From Actinomycetales bacterium (GTDB lineage: Bacteria > Actinomycetota > Actinomycetes > Actinomycetales > Microbacteriaceae), in NCBI GenBank assembly GCA_015655415.1, contig JAATFB010000050.1, positions 1 through 64,000 of the forward strand: a stretch of 64,000 nt of DNA, written 5' to 3'. Positions 56,341 to 63,652 of the stretch are shown here, one piece after another. The notes below the pieces were generated by a model. It was not told the DNA's origin. It made no database searches and worked only from the letters and a program-made list of their open reading frames with translations. The position numbers and the translations under genes were made by a program. The stretch's first letter is position 1. Each line of letters begins with the position of its first letter.

Positions 56341-56796
56341 TTAGTTTCGGATGTGGCCGCGCTTGTACAGCTGCTGGATGATGTCGGCTGTGATGTCTCC
56401 GACGGCGTAGCAGAGCGCTTCGTTGTCTCCGAGGAGGACGCGTCGCGCCCGTGAATCCCATCCGGCCATGTGGTCCAGGAAGAAGATCACCGCGGCGGCG
56501 TGGGTCGCCTCGTGGGCGATCGTGCGCGTCGTGAGTTGGCCGGTCCAGAGTCGGATGACCAGCACCGGTCCAGGATCCGGTCTCGGCCAGTGGAAGCCGT
56601 GCGTGGTCTGCGTGGCCATGCCGCCGGCGACCTCGCCCATTGACTCGGGATCCTTGCCGCGAGCTCGCGCATGCGCATTCCGCAGTTCGGTCTGGTCATC
56701 GTAGATGTGGACGTACACGGTGCGGCGGATGCTGGCGGTTTGCGCTTCACGGGTGTACTCGGCGGCGCGCGTCGCAACGCGGAAGTGGTCGATCAA
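56341..56796 (-). CDS. Metallopeptidase-like protein (HExxH)
   Basis: 151 residues. TIAHEATHAAAVIFF holds a zincin HExxH motif, and GDNEALCYAVGDI downstream offers a third ligand Glu, the gluzincin spacing. The N-terminal part has YDDQTELRNAHARARGKD. No secretion signal. Similar phage proteins are poorly known. Its ATG abuts the -35 box of the divergent toxin-antitoxin promoter. Confidence 0.65.
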   Translation of the reverse strand: MIDHFRVATRAAEYTREAQTASIRRTVYVHIYDDQTELRNAHARARGKDPESMGEVAGGMATQTTHGFHWPRPDPGPVLVIRLWTGQLTTRTIAHEATHAAAVIFFLDHMAGWDSRARRVLLGDNEALCYAVGDITADIIQQLYKRGHIRN

Positions 56797-56825
56797 TTGA
56801 CCTCAAATCGACTGTGTAGTACACT
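56797..56825 (+). promoter_or_regulatory. Promoter and operator of the toxin-antitoxin pair
   Basis: TTGACC (56797-56802), 17-nt spacer, TACACT (56820-56825), then 7 nt to the leaderless ATG 56833: the best sigma70-type promoter in the window. The perfect palindrome GTGTA-G-TACAC (56814-56824) overlaps the -10 and is a likely binding site for the ribbon-helix-helix antitoxin. Confidence 0.8.
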
Positions 56826-56832
56826 GTAGAAC

Positions 56833-57051
56833 ATGCAGCAGGTCAGGATCACCCGGTCAGCCCGTAAGCACCGGATCGGAAACGCTCACATCCTGGCCGC
56901 GATGATCGACGCTGGAGAGCCCACCGTCGAGGGCGACACTCTGGTCTACGTTGGAACGGACGACCGGGGCGTCAAGCTCCGCATCATCGCCGTCCCGAAC
57001 GACAAGGGTGACGGTCTCGCCGTGATCCACTGCATGCCCACCAGCTACTGA
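56833..57051 (+). CDS. Small toxin-like protein (first gene of TA pair)
   Basis: 72 residues: RITRSARKHRIGNAHILAAMIDAGEPTVEGDTLVYVGTDDRGVKLRIIAVPNDKGDGLAVIHCMPTSY. It resembles the short RelE/BrnT-like toxins that carry an N-terminal ARKH helix and a C-terminal VIHxMPT strand; such toxins are usually RNases, but no activity can be assigned here. Leaderless translation. A CopG-type antitoxin follows after 9 nt. Confidence 0.7.
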   Translation: MQQVRITRSARKHRIGNAHILAAMIDAGEPTVEGDTLVYVGTDDRGVKLRIIAVPNDKGDGLAVIHCMPTSY

Positions 57052-57060
57052 GGAGGAGTG

Positions 57061-57390
57061 ATGGACGCCAAGAAGTACAAGCTCTCAGCGGATGCGACCG
57101 TGTCCGACATAGACCTTGCCGCAGAGGAATTCACTCTGACCGACGGCACAAGGTTGACGGACGAGCGCGCCGAAGAGATCGCAGCATCCGCTGAACGGCG
57201 ACGGGCGAACCTCCTGCCGGGACGCAAGTCCCTTTCTGGCGGCGCCAAGCACTCCCCGGTGCTCCAGGTTCGCATTCCTGAAGAGCTTCGCGACGAGCTC
57301 CAGCACGTCGCCACGGAGCGAGGAGTGTCCCTCTCCAAGCTCGCACGAGACATCCTCGAAGAATCCGTTCACGACCGCCGCGCAAGCTGA
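57061..57390 (+). CDS. Ribbon-helix-helix antitoxin
   Basis: 109 residues from ATG 57061 with GAGGAG 5-10 nt upstream. The C-terminal domain VLQVRIPEELRDELQHVATERGVSLSKLARDILEESV is a CopG/RHH fold; the N-terminal ~60 residues (DAKKYKLSADATVSDIDLAAEEFTL) probably wrap the toxin. It would repress the pair through the palindrome at 56814-56824. Confidence 0.8.
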   Translation: MDAKKYKLSADATVSDIDLAAEEFTLTDGTRLTDERAEEIAASAERRRANLLPGRKSLSGGAKHSPVLQVRIPEELRDELQHVATERGVSLSKLARDILEESVHDRRAS

Positions 57391-57393
57391 CCG

Positions 57394-57639
57394 CTACTTT
57401 TTCCCGACCGGCACCGCGCCCACGTGAGGTGTGCCCGGCCAGAAACCGAGCGCATCGTGGAACCATTGCGCTGCTGTCTTCTTCGCCACCTCGGGGCTCA
57501 GGAACTTCACGAGATGCGAGAGGAGCGCGGTGTACGGGTGAGGACTCGTCGCCCACTTCGCCAGGCCGGGACCCTTTGTCCAGTACCACTTGGGTGCTAG
57601 AGGTAACCGCGAGAGCCGGGCTTCGGGTTCGCGACCACG
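57394..57639 (-). pseudogene. Start-less open frame, possible gene remnant
   Basis: Open minus-strand frame of 81 codons ending at TAG 57394-57396: LAPKWYWTKGPGLAKWATSPHPYTALLSHLVKFLSPEVAKKTAAQWFHDALGFWPGTPHVG... It looks protein-like (hydrophobic/charged pattern, G+C-rich third positions), but there is no ATG, GTG or TTG between the stop at 57640 and the first conserved-looking residues. Probably the tail of a gene that lost its start; the rest of 57391-57718 holds nothing else I recognise. Confidence 0.35.
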
Positions 57640-57718
57640 TCAGGCTTGACGGTTGCCAATGGACATCACCCCCGTTCGAGTGCCGGGATCGTGAGCAGTC
57701 CGGCGGTAGCATCCGGGC

Positions 57719-58111
57719 ATGGGACTCATCAGGAAGACGATGAGCGTCAGCACGCTCGGGATGATCGACTATCGGTCCGACAAGGAGCGGACGGCGAGGA
57801 GCGCGCGGCTCACGAAGCAGGCCACCCGGAAGGGCAACAAGCAGCAGAAGAAGCTGCTCGAGCAGCAGAACGAGCTGATCGCCCAACAGGTCGCAGCGCA
57901 ACAGCAGCTGGTGGCGCTACAAGCTGCGCAACTCACCGCAGCGCCGGGCTGGTACGACGACGGCGCGGGGAATCAACGCTGGTGGGACGGCCGGCAGTGG
58001 GCGCCCGTCAACCATGCAGGGGCAGCGCCGGCGGCATGGTATCCAGATCCCGACGACGCGTCGAAGCGACGGTACTGGGATGGTGCCGCGTGGACGGAGT
58101 ATCGAGCTTGA
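57719..58111 (+). CDS. DUF2510 double-domain protein
   Basis: 130 residues. A basic N-terminus (RSDKERTARSARLTKQATRKGNKQQKKLLEQQ) and Gln-rich coiled coil precede two DUF2510 modules, each with the W-Y-D/P-D...RYWDG-x-x-W pattern: PGWYDDGAGNQRWWDGRQWAP and AAWYPDPDDASKRRYWDGAAWTEY. DUF2510 is common in actinobacterial membrane and phage proteins; function unknown. Transcribed against the surrounding early genes. Confidence 0.8.
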   Translation: MGLIRKTMSVSTLGMIDYRSDKERTARSARLTKQATRKGNKQQKKLLEQQNELIAQQVAAQQQLVALQAAQLTAAPGWYDDGAGNQRWWDGRQWAPVNHAGAAPAAWYPDPDDASKRRYWDGAAWTEYRA

Positions 58112-58236
58112 GTGTGGGCGGCCGGCAGCCGAATGTGCTCCCGAAGACCGGCCGCCCGCGACCGTTCGTTCTCTTCCCCGGAGAAGCGGAGGTCGAGTCC
58201 GCGCCGCTGGGACGAAGGGCGTCCACACATGGCAAA

Positions 58237-58268
58237 CGCCCCGGTGATCGAGGATTCGATCCGGGGCG
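58237..58268. terminator. Strong hairpin between convergent genes
   Basis: CGCCCCGG, 2-nt bulge, ATCGA, loop GGAT, TCGAT, CCGGGGCG. It lies between the DUF2510 gene (plus) and the HTH gene (minus), where a bidirectional terminator is expected; no T-run. Confidence 0.55.
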
Positions 58269-58311
58269 CTGACACCTTGCGGTGACGCCAGTCTACAGCA
58301 TGAGTGGTGCA

Positions 58312-58599
58312 CTAATCGTGACGCGTTCTGCGGCGTGTCCTTCGGTCTGGGTCTGCTGCCCATCGGAGGAGCTCGACGCGCCTCACGTACCTGTGCCGGC
58401 CGATTGTGATGGCTGGTAGACCCTGCTGGATCCATCGGGTGATGGTGGACTTGTCCCGGCGGATCAGGAATGCCGCTTCCGCGGGGGTGATGTAGCTGCG
58501 TTGTAGAAGCTGCGTTCGTCTCTCATCGGAGCTGATCGTCAGGGTGGACCTCCCCGTCCGGGGTCGGCGTGTCGCGAGTGACCGATCGAAGGGTCTCAA
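58312..58599 (-). CDS. Excisionase-like helix-turn-helix protein
   Basis: The C-terminal ~65 residues form a MerR/excisionase-type HTH: RSYITPAEAAFLIRRDKSTITRWIQQGLPAITIGRHRYVRRVELLRW. The only in-frame start I find is TTG 58599; that would overlap the neighbouring gene by 77 nt, so the true start may be nearer LTISSDERR with a rare CTG. A role as excisionase or early regulator is plausible; it is far from the integrase. Confidence 0.7.
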   Translation of the reverse strand: MRPFDRSLATRRPRTGRSTLTISSDERRTQLLQRSYITPAEAAFLIRRDKSTITRWIQQGLPAITIGRHRYVRRVELLRWAADPDRRTRRRTRHD

Positions 58600-58714
58600 C
58601 GCACGCGGAAATCGCTGGCGCTGCTTTGCTGACTGCTTCCACGAATCGCGCCATAGCCTCCCGCTCGTCTAGCACGTCCACACCCGAGATCGTCTTCACG
58701 TCCATGTCACTCAT
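58523..58714 (-). CDS. Small hypothetical early protein
   Basis: 63 residues, helical (VLDEREAMARFVEAVSKAAPAISACVETLRSVTRD) with an acidic end. No family recognised. Part of the leftward early gene string. Confidence 0.55.
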   Translation of the reverse strand: MSDMDVKTISGVDVLDEREAMARFVEAVSKAAPAISACVETLRSVTRDTPTPDGEVHPDDQLR

Positions 58715-58765
58715 CCTGCCCTTTCATCCATCTCGCGATCACGCTCACCCCGTCTGGTGACTCAC

Positions 58766-58990
58766 TCATGCGCGTTCTCTCCGTGCTCTGTTCCGGTCCA
58801 TCCATGCCTCCACGGTGGCGCGCTGCTGCCCGTTACCGAAGATCATCACGGTCATCGCGTCCGCGGCATTAGCGAGGGCTTGACCTAGGATTCCGCCGTC
58901 TGTCTGCGTCACTGGGGGTGCGGGATGCCCGGAGCTGAGCAACCCTCGTGCGCCGGGGTAAGGGAACGGGTTCTCGGTGTCGTCGCTCAT
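58766..58990 (-). CDS. Small hypothetical early protein
   Basis: 74 residues from ATG 58990 (SDDTENPFPYPGARGLLSSGHPAPPVTQTDGGILGQALANAADAMTVMIFGNGQQRATVEAWMDRNRARRERA). ATGA overlap with the gene upstream fixes the start. Not recognised. Confidence 0.6.
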   Translation of the reverse strand: MSDDTENPFPYPGARGLLSSGHPAPPVTQTDGGILGQALANAADAMTVMIFGNGQQRATVEAWMDRNRARRERA

Positions 58991-59160
58991 TCGCTTTCCT
59001 GCTCGGCTCGGCTGCGGAAGATTGATCCGGCGATCTTGAAATCGGCTCGTTGCAGTGCAAGCGACGGGTTCGCGTGCCATCCTGAACGCCCTTCCTGGTA
59101 CGCCCGGAGCAGAGCGTCAGCCTCGGTCTCTTGCAGACGCACCCTGATCTCAATGCTCAT
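58987..59160 (-). CDS. Small hypothetical early protein
   Basis: 57 residues: SIEIRVRLQETEADALLRAY then a helical, basic remainder ending FRSRAEQESE. ATGA overlaps at both ends (with 59157-59160 and 58987-58990) make it a convincing gene despite its size. Not recognised. Confidence 0.6.
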   Translation of the reverse strand: MSIEIRVRLQETEADALLRAYQEGRSGWHANPSLALQRADFKIAGSIFRSRAEQESE

Positions 59161-59447
59161 GCGGTTCCCTGCTCTCGTATCGCGGCGGCGGCGTCGAGCT
59201 TCCGCACGACGGTGCCCCAGTCGCCCAGTACGCGTGCCTGCTCCATGTCGAGCACGATCTGCGCGTCCTTCTCGCGTTGCTCGGCCGCGGCTTCACGACG
59301 CACCGCCGCATCGTGCTCCGCAAGCCAGCGGTCGAACTCCGCGAGCCCCTGCCCGAACGTCGCACCCGCGATCTTCGCCTGCACAAAGAAGGCGTGACCC
59401 TCGCGCACTACATCGACGCTCGGCGTGTACTCGTCCTGCTCGCTCAT
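59157..59447 (-). CDS. Hypothetical early protein
   Basis: 96 residues; C-terminal helix rich in Glu/Arg/Ala (RWLAEHDAAVRREAAAEQREKDAQIVLDMEQARVLG). Coupled by 4-nt overlaps to both neighbours. Not recognised. Confidence 0.6.
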   Translation of the reverse strand: MSEQDEYTPSVDVVREGHAFFVQAKIAGATFGQGLAEFDRWLAEHDAAVRREAAAEQREKDAQIVLDMEQARVLGDWGTVVRKLDAAAAIREQGTA

Positions 59448-59686
59448 CGGTCATCCTCGTTTGCTTGCTCGAACTGCTCCCATGTGCGTTCGTCCTCCCA
59501 TTCGCCGTGGTAGACCGTTCGCTTGACGACGACACTGCCGGGTATCCACTGCTGCATCTCTTCGGCCTCGGCAGGATCGTCACTGACGTTCGTGACGCCC
59601 GCCCCATAGTCGAGGCCGTATTCCACGGATGCATCGGCCTTCACCCGCTTGTCGTGGGCGGGCAGGGTCTCGATCGGGTCAGGCAT
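59444..59686 (-). CDS. Hypothetical early protein
   Basis: 80 residues from ATG 59686, acidic (DDPAEAEEMQQW, GEWEDERTWEQFEQANEDDR). The coding part begins PDPIETLPAHDKRVKADAS; the frame open further upstream overlaps another gene. Not recognised. Confidence 0.6.
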   Translation of the reverse strand: MPDPIETLPAHDKRVKADASVEYGLDYGAGVTNVSDDPAEAEEMQQWIPGSVVVKRTVYHGEWEDERTWEQFEQANEDDR

Positions 59687-59864
59687 CAGCGGGCTCCGGC
59701 TCGAAGTCGAACATATCGCTCGGGTAGAACATTCGCGATCCGGGAATCGTCGCGTCGTCGGCGTACCACCCGTCCCGCACGCCATGCTCCGACAAGTGTT
59801 TGTCTGCCGTGACGTTCACGACGCGAATGCGCTTGTCCTTGTAAACCATCGTTCCCTCGCTCAT
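59679..59864 (-). CDS. Small hypothetical early protein
   Basis: 61 residues: SEGTMVYKDKRIRVVNVTADKHLSEHGVRDGWYADDATIPGSRMFYPSDMFDFEPEPADA. Probably a small beta-rich protein. The start overlaps the preceding stop by 4 nt. Not recognised. Confidence 0.6.
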   Translation of the reverse strand: MSEGTMVYKDKRIRVVNVTADKHLSEHGVRDGWYADDATIPGSRMFYPSDMFDFEPEPADA

Positions 59865-60388
59865 TGCTCGTCTCCCTTCGGTTCGAGATAGTCGACGGGC
59901 TTGCCGCGTGCGAGCGCGTAGTCGATCTCGCTGCGCGTGCTGGATCCGATGTAGCCGTCGACGTTGATCACGAGCACCCTGTCGGCGAGGTCGATCTTCC
60001 GTTTGTGCAACTCGTCCAACGCGACCTTCTCGGCTTCCGTCATCGGGTCCCCATCGTGAGCAAAGACACCCGGTGCGAGCACGATCGATCCCGCAGCCGA
60101 CAACTCGGCGTTCACTCTGGTGAACTCCGCCCGGAACCGCGTCGAACCGCACAAGCACACGACTTCGGGGCGCTTCGGTTCGTCCGCTGCGGCATCCAGG
60201 ATGGCGAGCAGGTCGCTGGCGATTCGCCCCGAGTTGACCGTGTTCAGGTGGCCGCGAGCATGGAACGCTCGGTCCTCGGCATATGCGCGCACCGCCTGTA
60301 GCTGTGCGGTGAGACGGGCAACCTCAGCTTCCGCACGGTCGGCACGAGCCTCCAGCTCGCGAATCTTTTCGGTATCCATGTCCACCAT
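59861..60388 (-). CDS. Nucleoside 2-deoxyribosyltransferase-like protein
   Basis: 175 residues. The N-terminal coiled coil (TEKIRELEARADRAEAEVARLTAQLQ) is followed by a Rossmann-like domain: PEVVCLCGSTRF, FAHDGDPMTEAEKVALDELHKRKIDLADRVLVINVDGYIGSSTRSEIDYALARGKPVDYL. This matches the DUF4406/nucleoside deoxyribosyltransferase-like group found in phages; the usual catalytic Glu may be in SEIDYA. Substrate unknown. Confidence 0.75.
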   Translation of the reverse strand: MVDMDTEKIRELEARADRAEAEVARLTAQLQAVRAYAEDRAFHARGHLNTVNSGRIASDLLAILDAAADEPKRPEVVCLCGSTRFRAEFTRVNAELSAAGSIVLAPGVFAHDGDPMTEAEKVALDELHKRKIDLADRVLVINVDGYIGSSTRSEIDYALARGKPVDYLEPKGDEQ

Positions 60389-60816
60389 CACGCTTCCACC
60401 TCTTTCCGCAGCTGAGCCGTCACGACCTCGTAGACCGACTTTCCACGCTGATCCACCATGAACGGCAGCATGACCTCGTCCTGCCGCGACAGCCCCGCAT
60501 CGATCAGCGCCCCCTGAGCCTTCAACCAGTCCGCAGCGATCCGCCACGCCACCCGCTCCGCCTGCTCCGGGTTCACATACCGGCGTGGCACGGTCGAGTC
60601 CCGCTCCAACGCCTTGAGGGTGCCCGCAACACGCACCGGTAGCTCGAAAGTCCGCAACCCGTACTCGGTCTGCATCACGAAAGCCAAGCCATCCGGCTTT
60701 CCGTCTTCGTCATAGAGCGTCGAGATCGATCGAACTCCACGCCGCGACAGATATCCGATGCATTCGCCCATGGTCTTCTCTGCGGCGATCGTCGTCGTGT
60801 AGTTCAGAATGCCCAT
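60388..60816 (-). CDS. Hypothetical early protein
   Basis: 142 residues from ATG 60816 (GILNYTTTIAAEKTMGECIGYLSRRGVRSISTLYDEDGKPDGLAFVMQTEYGLRTFELPVRV...). The pattern GLRTFELPVR with helical NPEQAERVAWRIAADWLKAQ is common in phage early regions, but no function is known. Overlaps the next gene by 1 nt. Confidence 0.6.
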   Translation of the reverse strand: MGILNYTTTIAAEKTMGECIGYLSRRGVRSISTLYDEDGKPDGLAFVMQTEYGLRTFELPVRVAGTLKALERDSTVPRRYVNPEQAERVAWRIAADWLKAQGALIDAGLSRQDEVMLPFMVDQRGKSVYEVVTAQLRKEVEA

Positions 60817-60998
60817 CAGCCCCTCCAATGTCCCGAATCGTTCGCTGCCCCGGTCAAAGGAGGACGACTATGGCAAGCGCACGCGGCGTTCGCGCATCCG
60901 AACCCAGGCGTCTTGCACTTCGCGCAGCACCGCGGCGCCAGGGCTCTCCCGCGCGGAACCACCGTCACCCGCGGCGTGTAGGGACGCAACTCGCTCAT
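60816..60998 (-). CDS. Small Cys-rich (zinc-binding?) protein
   Basis: 60 residues from ATG 60998 with GAGGAGGG 5-12 nt upstream. CCAKCKTPGFGCANAACACH contains six Cys and a His in 20 residues, likely a zinc knuckle. Not recognised. Confidence 0.6.
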   Translation of the reverse strand: MSELRPYTPRVTVVPRGRALAPRCCAKCKTPGFGCANAACACHSRPPLTGAANDSGHWRG

Positions 60999-61705
60999 GC
61001 GACCCTCCTCAGCCAATAGGCGACATCCGAAGATGGGGCTGACCAGCCGCACCCGCCACACACGACACGAGCGCTCGACGGGGCATCAGAATCCTCGTCT
61101 GCCCAGTCCACGCTCACGCTGACCTCGCCACACGCCGGGCATTCCCGCATCGCGATACCGCGGTGCCGATCCCGCATCGGATACCGTGCCCGAAGGGCAG
61201 ACAAGAACTCGGTCACGTCCGCCCGATACGCCTCCACAGACTCGTGCCCTGCGAACTCGTCGGCATGCACCAGCAGCCACATCGTCTGCAACCGTACCAA
61301 CATGCCGGCACCATCCGGCGTCGTGCCCGCCCTGAACCCCTGTAGCCCCTGCTTCAGGTTGGTCCACGCCACGGCATGCGTAGCCGGCGGGTCAATGCGG
61401 AGGGTCTCGGACCAGAACTGGACCCACTCGACCAGGCGCACGTAGCTCTCATCCGCGTCGTCCACGGCAGTGATGAGCAACGGCGCCGACCATTGCGGGA
61501 GCGTCTCGCCGCGCTCCGACGAACTCGACGCGGCAGCCGGGACACCGGACATGCCATCCAGGTCACGAACCTCCTGCGGGGCGGCCAGCGACCGCACATG
61601 CTTGAAAAGGTCCGGCGCATCCCTCAACGCTCGGTCAGTACGCCACGCCAAGATCTCCGCGGCGTCCTGCTCTTCCGTCAACTGACAGTCGAGCTCAGCG
61701 ACCAC
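60995..61705 (-). CDS. Phage protein with C-terminal zinc ribbon (DUF7341-like)
   Basis: 236 residues. Helical N-terminal domain (DAAEILAWRTDRALRDAPDLFKHVRSLAAP), and a C-terminal zinc-ribbon: ECPACGEVSVSVDW...VVCGGCGWSA. Proteins with this layout are common in actinophage early operons; function unknown. 4-nt overlap with the following gene. Confidence 0.65.
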   Translation of the reverse strand: MVAELDCQLTEEQDAAEILAWRTDRALRDAPDLFKHVRSLAAPQEVRDLDGMSGVPAAASSSSERGETLPQWSAPLLITAVDDADESYVRLVEWVQFWSETLRIDPPATHAVAWTNLKQGLQGFRAGTTPDGAGMLVRLQTMWLLVHADEFAGHESVEAYRADVTEFLSALRARYPMRDRHRGIAMRECPACGEVSVSVDWADEDSDAPSSARVVCGGCGWSAPSSDVAYWLRRVA

Positions 61706-61835
61706 CAGACTCCTTCCCCTTCACCGGATGGATGATTGCGCGGACGACCGCAACCACCAGAAAAACGACGATCGCGACGATCACCACGGACAACCCCACC
61801 GCGAGGACCCACAACAACAACTCCCACGGACTCAC
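61695..61835 (-). CDS. Small single-pass membrane protein
   Basis: 46 residues from GTG 61835: one hydrophobic helix (LLLWVLAVGLSVVIVAIVVFLVVAVV) and a basic tail (HPVKGKESGGR). The start overlaps the upstream stop by 4 nt. Could be an exclusion-type or regulatory membrane peptide; not recognised. Confidence 0.55.
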   Translation of the reverse strand: MSPWELLLWVLAVGLSVVIVAIVVFLVVAVVRAIIHPVKGKESGGR

Positions 61836-62095
61836 AGCGGCATCCCCCGCCTCGCAAGGAAGCTCATCTGCCTCATCGATTCCGCTACGCGCTCGCCGCA
61901 CGCATCCGGCTCGAGGGCGATCGCATCCTCAGCAGCCACGCGCCGCGCTTCCGCCGCGGCCTGCAGGATCTCGCTCCCCAACCGCTCGGCCTGCTCAACC
62001 GTGTAGTCCGCGATCTTCTTGCGCTGCCACACCGTCACGCCGTACGCGTCGTTCACGTCGGCCCTGGCCAACACCACCTCATCCCGGACTGCCAT
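61832..62095 (-). CDS. Hypothetical early protein
   Basis: 87 residues from ATG 62095 (AVRDEVVLARADVNDAYGVTVWQRKKIADYTVEQAERLGSEILQAAAEARRVAAEDA...). Helical; no family recognised. It shares one base with the neighbouring gene's stop. Confidence 0.6.
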   Translation of the reverse strand: MAVRDEVVLARADVNDAYGVTVWQRKKIADYTVEQAERLGSEILQAAAEARRVAAEDAIALEPDACGERVAESMRQMSFLARRGMPL

Positions 62096-62424
62096 CAGAA
62101 CGACGCCCCCGCCTGCTCCCACGGCTCCGGATCCGGTTTCGCCGCCGCCACGTGCCCAATCAGGCGCGCACCACGCACAGACACATCAGCAACCCAGAAC
62201 GGCTCCTGACCGTCCCGCTCCACCTTCCGTACCCGCTTCGACAAGAACCCCGACGCCGACACGACATCACCCTCACCGACTCCCGGATGCTCCCGGAACC
62301 ACAACGTGAAGTAGTCCCGCCGTTCCTGACCCCCCTTCGGTGTGTACGTCTCGAAGACCGAGACACCCCACCCATGCTCTGTCGAGAACACGCTCTTCAC
62401 CTGCGCATCCTCGATCGTCACCAT
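62095..62424 (-). CDS. OB-fold-like (SSB-like) early protein
   Basis: 109 residues from ATG 62424, which has AAGGAG 6 nt upstream. VKSVFSTEHGWGVSVFETYTPKGGQERRDYFTLWFREHPGVGEGDVVSASGFLSKRVRKVERDGQEPFWVADVSV reads like a small OB fold with the FxxVxxxGFL-type strand order of single-strand-binding proteins. The position beside the helicase gene supports a replication role; the assignment is inference. Confidence 0.55.
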   Translation of the reverse strand: MVTIEDAQVKSVFSTEHGWGVSVFETYTPKGGQERRDYFTLWFREHPGVGEGDVVSASGFLSKRVRKVERDGQEPFWVADVSVRGARLIGHVAAAKPDPEPWEQAGASF

Positions 62425-62452
62425 CGCCATCTCCTTCATCCCTTCCGGCGGC

Positions 62453-63652
62453 TCAGTCGACCGGCCGCCACGGCCATCTCTGGTCACCCTGCTTCTGAGC
62501 GCGACCCAACTTCGCCGGCCACCCGCGCTGATCCCGATCGCCGCGCCAACGCACGAGATCTGCATGCAGCGGGTTCTTCGCGTTTCGCCGCAACCCGATC
62601 CCGAACTCGGGCCAGCCCAGCAGCGCTGCCGACCCTCGAGGTCGCAGATCACGCTCACCCTTCGGATTCGTCGCATGGCCGGCGTGCGCCTCGATCACCA
62701 GCGCGATACCCCGGTCACGGATCGTGTCGAGATTCGCCAGCAACGGCGCCGCATCGTCATCCGAATTGATCGCCCTCGGGATCAGGCGGTACAACGGTCC
62801 GATGAACAGCACATCCGGCCGATGCTCATCAATCAGCCTGTGCACCTGCCCCAAGTCGATGTCCTTCGACAGGTCCAGACGGCGCACGCAAGCCAACTGC
62901 ATGTTCTCGGACGGATCCTCCGACGTGATCGTCTCCGCCGAGTTCGCCCACTTCGCTGTCTCCCGAGCCCACTGCTTCTCGGTGTTCTCCGCATCGATCA
63001 CCAGTACACGCGCCGGATCAATCGGATACTCCCGGAAAGGGTGAATACCAGCCGCCGCGGTGATCGCCATCTGCCGCACCAGAGTCGACTTCCCGAAGCC
63101 CTCGGGGCCCGTGATCATGACCCTGTCCCGACGCTCCAGGAGACCCTTGATCGCCCAGTCATACTCCGCATCCGTGTGCAGCACCTCCACCAGAGGAACA
63201 GCACGCAGCTCGTCGATGATGTGGTCCTCACGAATCCCGCGAAGATCCTCCATCGCCTGCTCCAACACACGATCCGGCGGCTCCTGACCCACCGAGTCCT
63301 CCATGCGCTTCGCAGCAGTCATCAGAGCCCGCTGCATCGCATTCCGCCGCACCTGCTCCGCGTAGAACGACACATTCCCCGCATGCGGAACCTGCGACGT
63401 CCACGAGAACAGGTCCACCATGTCGACCCCGCGGACACCCCAATCAGCGAGATGGCTCGAGACGGTGATCTGATCAATCGGCTCGCCACGGGCCACCATC
63501 CGAGCCATACCCGAATAGATCGTGCCCAGCCTCGAGTCCGCGAAGTCCCGCGGCGTGCACTGCTGCGTCGCCTCACGCATCCGCCTGCCGTCCAACAGCA
63601 GCGACGCGATCACCACACGCTCCACGTCGAGGCTCACGCGCGCATCATCCAC
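62453..63652 (-). CDS. DnaB-like replicative helicase / RepA-type ATPase
   Basis: 399 residues. The N-terminal domain resembles DnaB-N (LDVERVVIASLLLDGRRMREATQQCTPRDFADSRLGTIY... DQITVSSHLADWG). The ATPase core has Walker A GPEGFGKSTLVRQ, Walker B VLVIDAEN and a later DVLFIGPLYRLIP, and belongs to the RecA-like AAA_25 (RepA) group, not classical DnaB. It would open phage DNA for replication. Confidence 0.85.
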   Translation of the reverse strand: MDDARVSLDVERVVIASLLLDGRRMREATQQCTPRDFADSRLGTIYSGMARMVARGEPIDQITVSSHLADWGVRGVDMVDLFSWTSQVPHAGNVSFYAEQVRRNAMQRALMTAAKRMEDSVGQEPPDRVLEQAMEDLRGIREDHIIDELRAVPLVEVLHTDAEYDWAIKGLLERRDRVMITGPEGFGKSTLVRQMAITAAAGIHPFREYPIDPARVLVIDAENTEKQWARETAKWANSAETITSEDPSENMQLACVRRLDLSKDIDLGQVHRLIDEHRPDVLFIGPLYRLIPRAINSDDDAAPLLANLDTIRDRGIALVIEAHAGHATNPKGERDLRPRGSAALLGWPEFGIGLRRNAKNPLHADLVRWRGDRDQRGWPAKLGRAQKQGDQRWPWRPVD

